From assembly GCA_016209895.1 (NCBI GenBank), contig JACQVH010000192.1, positions 1 through 36,501 of the forward strand: DNA of 36,501 nucleotides, read 5' to 3'. Numbering within the stretch: the stretch's first letter is position 1; every line of letters begins with the position of its first letter. This document shows positions 30,945-36,501 of this stretch, piece by piece. Source of the stretch: Candidatus Hydrogenedentota bacterium (lineage in GTDB: Bacteria; Hydrogenedentota; Hydrogenedentia; Hydrogenedentales; SLHB01). A program made the position numbers and the translations under genes. Below the pieces are notes generated by a model. That model was not told the origin of the DNA. It saw only the letters and a program-made list of their open reading frames with translations, and ran no database searches.

Positions 30945-32165
30945 TCAGGGGGTGAGTTCGTAGACGTGTGTGTCGAAACGTTTCCAGGTGTCGGTGATGG
31001 AGCTTTGTTCGAGGGGGAGGGTGCGGTCTTCGCTTAATACGCGACACGTGGTCCAGGTGCCGGCGCTCGGCTTCAGTGAGAGTGTGGCTTTGCAGAGGTT
31101 TTTGTCGGCGTTGCAGGTGAGGAGGTAGAGCTTGGTGTCGTGTTCTTTGGCGAGGACTTGGAGGCCGTCGTCCACGGAATGTCCCATTTCGTGGTAGTCC
31201 ACGTCTACGGGGATTTGCACCGTGTGTGCCGCGAGCGGCTCTGCGAGGTCGGCCAGTTCGCGGACGACGCGTTTCAGATCGGTCCAGGCTTGTGACGGCT
31301 GGGGCAGGTAGTCGCTGCCCCAATAGAGAATTCCGTTCGCGCCGTTAATGATGGCTTGATATGCCATAAAACGAGTTTGCGCATAACTCGGGAAAAGAAT
31401 CTTTTCCTGGCGCTGCTCCTGGGCGGGCAATAGCGCTTCCCAGGCGAAGGCTTGCAGGACCATGAACACCGGGCGGTTCGGGCCGGCCACGCGCCGCATT
31501 TTTGCGGTGTATTCGCCGACTTGGCTGATGTGTTCGTTGTTCAAATCGCCTTGGTGGCCGTCCGGAAACAGCGCGTACATGTATTTGATTCCGCCGGGAT
31601 TCACGGGATAGATGTCGCAGGCGACGATATCCGTGCCCGGGTTGTAAGCCATCAGCGTCTTCTCCAGGTTGGTGGGCGCGTGATTCGTATATAACAAATG
31701 CTTGGCGTCGGCCTGCTTGATGAGGGGATAGGCCTCGATGAGCGCCTGGGCCGGGGTTCGCGGTTCCGCCTTCTCCCAAGTCCAGGCCGGTTCGTCCACC
31801 GTTTCGAGGAAAGCGAGGGCCGGGTGATTCTTCACGGCTTCCACATTCGCGCGCAGCTTGGCGGCGCTCGTCTCCCGATTGGCAAGGTCCAGGGTGCCGA
31901 CCCCGGTCCATACCATGAGACCGGCGGCCTGCGCTTGGTCCATCGCCGTTGCGTCGGCGCCGCTATTGACAAGATTGAAACCGGCTTCGGCTAATTCGCG
32001 TAATGCCGCTTCCGGGTCTTTCTTGCCGTAATGGTAAGAACCGAGGATAAACGTGCGCTTTCCGTTGACGGTGATCGTGCCGTCGTCGTCATAGGCCGTA
32101 GTCAATCCGGCGCCGTATGCGCCGGACAAAGAGAAGAGTAGCGCCACGGTGAGACTCCAGATCAT
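30945..32165 (-). CDS. Exported TIM-barrel glycoside-hydrolase-like protein
   Basis: A 406-residue protein with an N-terminal signal peptide (hydrophobic core SLTVALLFSLSGAYG). The segment DGTITVNGKRTFILGSYHYGKKD is the usual entry strand of GH2/GH5/GH42-type barrels, and FLETVDEPAW near residue 120 matches the acid/base region (E or D before P) of clan GH-A. NGANGILYWGSDYL corresponds to the last barrel strands, and a small beta domain closes the protein. A second catalytic Glu is not certain, so activity on plant or bacterial glycans is inferred only from the fold. AAGGA stands about 8 bases before the ATG, and a LacI-type operator overlaps the promoter region. Confidence 0.76.
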   Translation of the reverse strand: MIWSLTVALLFSLSGAYGAGLTTAYDDDGTITVNGKRTFILGSYHYGKKDPEAALRELAEAGFNLVNSGADATAMDQAQAAGLMVWTGVGTLDLANRETSAAKLRANVEAVKNHPALAFLETVDEPAWTWEKAEPRTPAQALIEAYPLIKQADAKHLLYTNHAPTNLEKTLMAYNPGTDIVACDIYPVNPGGIKYMYALFPDGHQGDLNNEHISQVGEYTAKMRRVAGPNRPVFMVLQAFAWEALLPAQEQRQEKILFPSYAQTRFMAYQAIINGANGILYWGSDYLPQPSQAWTDLKRVVRELADLAEPLAAHTVQIPVDVDYHEMGHSVDDGLQVLAKEHDTKLYLLTCNADKNLCKATLSLKPSAGTWTTCRVLSEDRTLPLEQSSITDTWKRFDTHVYELTP

Positions 32166-32188
32166 GTCGAGCGTCCTTAGCCCACGTT

Positions 32189-32202
32189 TGAAAGCGCTTT
32201 AG
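32189..32202 (-). promoter_or_regulatory. LacI/GalR-type operator (TGAAAGCGCTTTAG)
   Basis: The 10-bp perfect palindrome AAAGCGCTTT, with flanking TG and AG, fits the LacI-family operator consensus TG-x-AA-x-CG-x-TT-x-CA. It stands 24 bases upstream of the glycosidase-like ATG. No LacI-family gene is seen in this window, so the repressor would be encoded elsewhere. Confidence 0.55.
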
Positions 32203-32281
32203 CGAGTCGCAATCTGGTTAACCACGAATTGCACGAAACACACGAACGATTTTGGTGCGGCCGGAGCGGCTTGTAAGGTGA

Positions 32282-32842
32282 TTATTCATTTCCGGGTTCG
32301 GAAGTATCCGCGCGCCAGGAGGAGTCGTCACGCCGGCGTTTCTTGCGTTCTTTGAGGGCGTTCGCCTTGTAGAACAGTGCGGGTTCGATGATGGGATCGT
32401 GCAATCCTTGGGTTTCCACGTTCCCATAGCTCACACGCCCCCGGTAGGTGCGATTCGAAAGGATGATCGCCACGGCCTGGCGTGACCAGCGATTGCCCTT
32501 GCGCGTGAAGATGCCTTTCGAATGGAGATAATTCACGACTTTGCCGGTGCTGCGCGTGTTCAGGTATTCGCGATAGATGATGCGCACCACTTCCGCTTCA
32601 CGGTCATCCACCATCAGGGGTTTCTCGCCCTCGCGTCCTCGCCGGTAACCGTAGGGCGCCGGACCGGTGCCGTACCGGCCCTGTTGGACGGCTGTGAGTT
32701 GTCCCCGCTTTACCTTCGCGCCGTGCGGCAGATGGATCAAGGGAAGAGCGCCGCTTTCCAAAGGCAGTCCGCCAGTCGAAGGTCGCTCAGGACTCGACCC
32801 TTGTTTTGCGATCATGCCCGGTTTCGCCGAACGTTGCGCCAT
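32282..32842 (-). CDS. Recombinase-domain protein lacking the serine catalytic domain
   Basis: A 186-residue protein carrying only the DNA-binding recombinase domain of large serine recombinases (PF07508 type): GRYGTGPAPYGYRRG, then EAEVVRIIYREYL, GIFTRKGNRWSRQAVAIILSNRTYRG and HDPII. The N-terminal resolvase domain with its catalytic Ser is absent; the first about 50 residues show no similarity to it, and an in-frame TAG closes the frame upstream. The C-terminal zinc ribbon is also missing. It is either a remnant of an integrase of an element that inserted near the TPR locus or a domesticated stand-alone DNA-binding protein. No clear ribosome binding site is seen before the chosen ATG, which favours a remnant. 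Confidence 0.7.
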   Translation of the reverse strand: MAQRSAKPGMIAKQGSSPERPSTGGLPLESGALPLIHLPHGAKVKRGQLTAVQQGRYGTGPAPYGYRRGREGEKPLMVDDREAEVVRIIYREYLNTRSTGKVVNYLHSKGIFTRKGNRWSRQAVAIILSNRTYRGRVSYGNVETQGLHDPIIEPALFYKANALKERKKRRRDDSSWRADTSEPGNE

Positions 32843-33213
32843 AAACGCCCAAGTTCCAATTTGCTCAGTATGGCCCTACTGAATTGGGTGTCTTCGGGTG
32901 TTCAGCCCGTGCAGGTCAGCGTTCGATGAGAGCGAGCAGCCGACCTGACAAACACCCATGATACACTTTTACTCTATCCGAATTTGCAGACAATGTCAAT
33001 TAATTTCTCTCTCGTCTTCTCAATTTCCCATGGGCTTTGGCTATAGTGAACCTGGGCGATGTGGGTTCTATGATTCGATACGAACCTCTCTTGTATATGG
33101 TTTAAGTCTAGTATTTACAGCGTTTTACAACGATATCTTCGCGAGTACAAAGGGTGCCGGTCGCGCCCATGAGGTGCGAACGCGTTCACAGTTTACAGAA
33201 AGCCGGGAGAAGT
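32843..33213. other. Gene-free, AT-richer gap
   Basis: This 371-base stretch lies between the recombinase remnant and the GntR regulator. It is visibly richer in A and T than its surroundings. I see no gene, hairpin or tandem array. Frames that cross it run antisense into the regulator. Confidence 0.5.
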
Positions 33214-33660
33214 TTACTTGGAGATTCTATTGCGCGAATTCCGAGTGTACGCGAGAAGTGATTGTGGCGGGGCACTGTAGGGGCCGGTGTCAAGTGCTGC
33301 ACTCCGCTCGGCAATTTCCGTTATGTCAGTCTTGGTCATGCCTGCCGCTTTGGCTTCCGCCACGGCTTCATGCAGGCGTGATATCACTTTTTTCCGACCA
33401 ACTTCGCGGCAACGAGACTCGATGCCTTTCTTGACGTAGACGCCCACGCCTCGCCGCGTGTAGACCACTCCCATAACTTCGAGGTCGCGGTACGCTTTGG
33501 CCACCGTATTCGGATTGACCTTCAGGCGCCTCGATAGTTCGAGAACCGACGGCAGTTGGTCTCCTGCCTTGAGCTGTCCCGCGGCGATTGCGAACTGTAC
33601 GTGGTTTTCAATCTGGACGTACACCGCCACGCTGCTCTCCGGATCAACACTGGCCAACAT
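33214..33660 (-). CDS. GntR-family transcriptional regulator, YtrA subfamily
   Basis: A 148-residue DNA-binding repressor. The winged helix-turn-helix spans about residues 14-77 (YVQIENHVQFAI, then LPSVLELSRRLKVNPNTV, AKAYRDLEVMGVVYTRRGVGVYV), the pattern of the YtrA subgroup, followed by a short helical tail without a ligand domain. YtrA regulators often control ABC-transporter genes next to them; no transporter is adjacent here. The gene is divergent from the PHP-domain gene, which makes autoregulation and control of that gene plausible. ATG 33660 is fixed by AAAGGAG 7 bases upstream; the much longer upstream frame is not real. Confidence 0.88.
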   Translation of the reverse strand: MLASVDPESSVAVYVQIENHVQFAIAAGQLKAGDQLPSVLELSRRLKVNPNTVAKAYRDLEVMGVVYTRRGVGVYVKKGIESRCREVGRKKVISRLHEAVAEAKAAGMTKTDITEIAERSAALDTGPYSAPPQSLLAYTRNSRNRISK

Positions 33661-33877
33661 CGCTATGCTCCTTTCCGTTGTGCTACACTGCAGTCGGGTT
33701 GCCATGACCTTCGCAACCGTTCTGCGGCCGCGGCGTTCCAACGAACGCTGCGGTAGCGGATACTCTAAACGAACTGTACTGTACTTGGCAAGTGGTGTTA
33801 GTAAAGCGTTCACCGTCGTGAGGGGACGCGTCGGGGCTGTAGTGAGGAATGGCTCCGCCGTTGGAGGAGAAAGGAAG

Positions 33878-35608
33878 TTGCGCGCAGGTTCGAGTCGTCC
33901 GATAGCAGCGGCCACGCTACTTTTCGTTTTCGTGACGATGATGAGTAGCGCCGAGCGACCGGTTACTGCGAAACCGACTGCGGGTTCGGCCGCTCCCGTG
34001 ATCATTGAGTCGGAGCAATCGGCCGGAACGTCGCCCGGCAGCCTTTCCATCCGCATCCGCGACGTGCTCGGCCGGCCACTTGCTTCACAGGTGGACTTGC
34101 ATCCCAGTGGCCAGAGTGCGCCTACTACGATTCCAACGCCGGAGGGCCGAGCGGACGGCATTTATCCGGTCGGGACCTATCAGGCGTACGTTCGCGTGTA
34201 TGACCTGGGGGTGCCGGTCTTGGTGGCCGTTCGAGAGGTCGAGTTGGGAATGGAGCCCTGTCGTCTGGAAGTGGAGTTGCTGGAAGGAGCGAGTGGAAAC
34301 AAACAACTCCTCGAATTCGACCAGGATTTTGATTTGGCCCTGGACCGCGTCGAACTCGAAGTGGGTACCGACCCGAACAACGCGAACAGTATACCCGGAC
34401 AGGCGGCGCTCCACTTCGCAAGCCCGGTCCTGAGTAGCAAGGCGGGGTGGTACCGCGGTGAACTCCACGCGCACTCCAAGTACGGTGAAGGCCGTGAGAG
34501 TGTGAAGGAGTTAGTTGCCCGCGCCGAGAAAACAGGTCTGGACTTCCTGGCCATCACCGACCTCGACACCTTGGCGGCGGCGAGCGATCCCGAATTCAAA
34601 TCCAAGCGCGTGGTTCTTATCCCGGCTATGGAATGGGGAGACAAGTCCCGAGGTCTGGCCTTGATATACGGACCGGGCACAGTCCCTCAGCGCGCCGACA
34701 GCTTTGCGGGGGCGCAGGCCGTAGCCAATCTCGTGCAGGCGCAGGGCGGCGTCTTCGCCATCGCGCATCCGTGCTTTTCCACCGCGCCCTGGCAGTGGGG
34801 CGTGAGCTATGTGAATGCGATCGAGGTGTGGTGTCGCGACTGGCGCGACGTTCCGCCCTTGTCGTTGAAGAGCTTGAATAAGGCCTACCAGACCCGTCGT
34901 GACGGCAAGCTCATTCATTCGATTGCGTTGGCCGCCGCGACCCCGGAACTCTCGGCCAACGGTCAGGCCGCGCTGTTCTGGGACTATGAATCGGCGCGCG
35001 GACTGAAGGCGTGCCCCATCGCCGGGAGCAACACCGCGAGTAAGGACGTTCCGATGGGCGAGCCGGTTACGTACGTCTACGCGCCGGAGAAGTCGGTACG
35101 CGGCATCCTGGCCGGATTGCAGCGAGGATGGACCTATGTTTCAAAAGGGCTGGACGCACCGCAGCTCACGTTTACCGCCGATGTCATGAAGAACAACTTG
35201 GTAGACGTTCCGATGGGCGGGTTGATTCCGTTGGGCGTCGAGGTGGTGTTCGAAGTGGGCGTCAAAGATGCCAAAGACCACAAAGTCCAAGTGTTAAGGG
35301 ATGGCTATCCGATTATCTCAAAGAAGATTGATTCCAACGATTTCATGCTGCGAATCGCCCAGACGCCGGACAGCTACTCGGTGTATCGCGTGCGCGTGGT
35401 GACCACTCCCGCCAAGAAGGGCTTCGGCCACGTCGAGGTGCTCGCAATGTCCAGTCCTATTTACGCTCAGGAACTGGTCGTGGTGGACCCCAAACTGGGG
35501 CCTCAGCAGATGTGGGTGAAGCTCCAGAAGCAGAAACAACCGGCTCTGCCGGACTTGCCCCCGGACCCGGGCGCGGTGCGTGAAATCATCCCCACTTGGC
35601 AGTATTAA
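33878..35608 (+). CDS. Exported PHP-domain metallohydrolase, CehA/McbA type, with altered metal site
   Basis: A 576-residue protein starting at TTG 33878, where GGAGGAG stands about 8 bases upstream and a signal peptide (core AAATLLFVFVTMM) begins; the frame further upstream is antisense to the regulator. Residues about 45-185 form a beta-rich domain. The PHP domain starts at WYRGELHAHS with H197 and H199. The next motif is ITDLDT (D228, L229, D230) where relatives have ITDHNT, so one metal-binding His is replaced. E252 and H297 (in AHP) are present, but GSNTAS (N385) replaces the usual GSD-x-H, losing an Asp and a His. A beta-rich C-terminal domain follows. The substrate is unknown, and a changed or reduced metal centre is likely. 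Its stop overlaps the convergent epimerase stop. Confidence 0.8.
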   Translation: MRAGSSRPIAAATLLFVFVTMMSSAERPVTAKPTAGSAAPVIIESEQSAGTSPGSLSIRIRDVLGRPLASQVDLHPSGQSAPTTIPTPEGRADGIYPVGTYQAYVRVYDLGVPVLVAVREVELGMEPCRLEVELLEGASGNKQLLEFDQDFDLALDRVELEVGTDPNNANSIPGQAALHFASPVLSSKAGWYRGELHAHSKYGEGRESVKELVARAEKTGLDFLAITDLDTLAAASDPEFKSKRVVLIPAMEWGDKSRGLALIYGPGTVPQRADSFAGAQAVANLVQAQGGVFAIAHPCFSTAPWQWGVSYVNAIEVWCRDWRDVPPLSLKSLNKAYQTRRDGKLIHSIALAAATPELSANGQAALFWDYESARGLKACPIAGSNTASKDVPMGEPVTYVYAPEKSVRGILAGLQRGWTYVSKGLDAPQLTFTADVMKNNLVDVPMGGLIPLGVEVVFEVGVKDAKDHKVQVLRDGYPIISKKIDSNDFMLRIAQTPDSYSVYRVRVVTTPAKKGFGHVEVLAMSSPIYAQELVVVDPKLGPQQMWVKLQKQKQPALPDLPPDPGAVREIIPTWQY

Positions 35609-36501
35609 CTTCCAATTCTTAATCGTCGCTTGACGTCTTCGATTACCGCGTCCAAGATCATATCCAGCGAGGTCGCGGGGTGGTAGCCGATGGCCTTCTT
35701 GACTTTGGCGAGGCTGGGCGCGCGATGTCGCATGTCCTCGTAGCCTTGGCCATAGGCTTGATCGTATGGGATGTAGATGATCTTGGATCGGCTCCTCGTA
35801 CGCCGGATGACGCGCTGCGCCAAGGCTTCAATCGTGACGCGGTGCGAATTCCCTACGTTGAAAACCTCGCCGCAAAGATCGCTTCGGTCCATCAACGTGA
35901 TCAACGCCGGCACCACGTCGCCCACGTAGGCGAAGCAACGGGTCTGTTGCCCGTCGCCGTGTATAGTCACGGGCTCGTTTCGCAAGGCCTGCTCGACGAA
36001 GCGCGGAATGACCATCCCGTAGCGCCCGGTTTGCCGAGGTCCCACGGTGTTGAACAAGCGGACGATGACGACCGGGTGTCGTTTCTCGTACCAGTAGGCC
36101 AGCCCGAGGAACTCGTCAATGGCCTTCGATTCGGCGTAGCCCCAGCGGGTCAGGCTGGTCGCGCCCATGACGCGGTCATCGTTTTCTTGGAAGACTCTTC
36201 GGGAGCCTTTCCCGTATACTTCACTTGACGACGTGATGAGGATGCGCCGGCGGTAGCGACAAGCTTCCTCGAGCACGGTTTCCGTGCCCCAAATGTTATT
36301 GATGATGGTCTTGATCGGTTCGTCTACGACGAGTTGCACCCCGACCGTGGCGGCCAAGTGATAGACGACATCCACCTCGCGCACGAGGTCCCGCACGGTC
36401 TCTCGGTTGAGCGTGGAATCAATGACGCAGGCGACCTCCGGCAGATGTTCGATGTTCTCGAACCGTCCCGTGCTCAGATCATCCAGCACCAGCACCCGGT
36501 C
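35605..36501 (-). CDS. NAD-dependent nucleoside-diphosphate-sugar epimerase/dehydratase (5' end outside window)
   Basis: At least 297 residues of an extended short-chain dehydrogenase/reductase are visible; the frame remains open at the window edge, so the N-terminal GxxGxxG is outside. The visible part starts at VLVLDDLSTGRFENI, the end of the second strand with the acidic residue for NAD ribose. It contains DVVYHLAATVGV, the catalytic SSSEVYG, Y-x3-K in YAESK, RLFNTVGPRQ and the DFV-type segment FAYVGDVV. Such enzymes interconvert or dehydrate UDP-, GDP- or dTDP-sugars for surface polysaccharides, or decarboxylate UDP-glucuronate; the exact reaction cannot be fixed. Its stop codon TTA (minus strand) shares bases with the TAA of the PHP gene. 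Confidence 0.88.
   Translation of the reverse strand, partial: DRVLVLDDLSTGRFENIEHLPEVACVIDSTLNRETVRDLVREVDVVYHLAATVGVQLVVDEPIKTIINNIWGTETVLEEACRYRRRILITSSSEVYGKGSRRVFQENDDRVMGATSLTRWGYAESKAIDEFLGLAYWYEKRHPVVIVRLFNTVGPRQTGRYGMVIPRFVEQALRNEPVTIHGDGQQTRCFAYVGDVVPALITLMDRSDLCGEVFNVGNSHRVTIEALAQRVIRRTRSRSKIIYIPYDQAYGQGYEDMRHRAPSLAKVKKAIGYHPATSLDMILDAVIEDVKRRLRIGS

Noticed and set aside
32958-33434. 158-residue plus-strand frame
   Set aside because: Half of it is antisense to the well-supported GntR regulator, and the composition is not protein-like.
33661-34161. Long N-terminal extension of the GntR regulator
   Set aside because: Antisense to the start of the PHP gene; AAAGGAG fixes the start at 33660.

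Overview
The window reads as a chromosomal segment of an uncultured, GC-rich, Gram-negative-type bacterium. The gene mix is typical of Planctomycetota- or Hydrogenedentota-like lineages: two exported HEAT-repeat proteins, a redoxin/cytochrome c/copper-monooxygenase fusion, an FAD oxidoreductase of the FAD_oxidored type, a Gfo/Idh/MocA oxidoreductase, GH4 and other glycosidases, and a CehA/McbA-type PHP protein. The lineage is an inference from family content, because no rRNA or tRNA gene is visible. Coding density is high, with many convergent pairs whose 3' ends touch or overlap.

Layout. 0.1-5 kb: a PEBP/YbhB-like protein and a zinc alcohol dehydrogenase (+), then a minus-strand operon GH4 glycosidase - HEAT protein - acylphosphatase, with a decayed PHP-domain gene in front of the GH4 gene. 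5-11 kb: a HEAT protein with a C-terminal sugar-binding-like domain, a three-part glycosyltransferase/methyltransferase/TPR fusion, a Gfo/Idh/MocA oxidoreductase and a small lysine-tailed protein. 11-17 kb: a penicillin-acylase-type lipoprotein, a DUF7309/DUF6930-like protein and two polytopic membrane proteins. 17-24.5 kb: the redoxin/cytochrome/Cu-monooxygenase fusion, a nitrilase-family amidohydrolase, an FAD oxidoreductase, an M15-like peptidase, an alpha/beta-hydrolase-like protein and the AmmeMemoRadiSam radical SAM enzyme. 24.5-33 kb: a repeat-rich accessory region holding the most unusual locus. 33-36.5 kb: a GntR/YtrA-type regulator, divergent from an exported PHP protein, then an NAD-dependent sugar epimerase cut by the window end.

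The locus that stands out is 25.5-30.8 kb. It encodes an Hsp90-like GHKL ATPase whose usual C-terminal dimerisation domain is replaced by a coiled coil and a nucleoside-2-deoxyribosyltransferase/TIR-like domain. Two tandem 388-residue TPR paralogues follow. Since TPR proteins are the classical partners of Hsp90, an ATPase-sensor/effector plus TPR-adaptor module, possibly immune, is a reasonable hypothesis. It rests on architecture alone.

A second window-wide theme is that nearly every tandem repeat array has a 7-bp period although the unit sequences differ (GAGCAAT, CAGGAGN, GAAGGAT, CTGTAGG, CCGCATT types). This resembles the heptanucleotide STRR repeats described in cyanobacteria. Other non-coding structure includes A-tracts phased at about 11 bp, a dispersed element of about 87 bp with terminal inverted repeats, long intercistronic hairpins, and a LacI-type operator in front of a glycosidase-like gene. 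No CRISPR array, complete insertion sequence or replication origin was seen.
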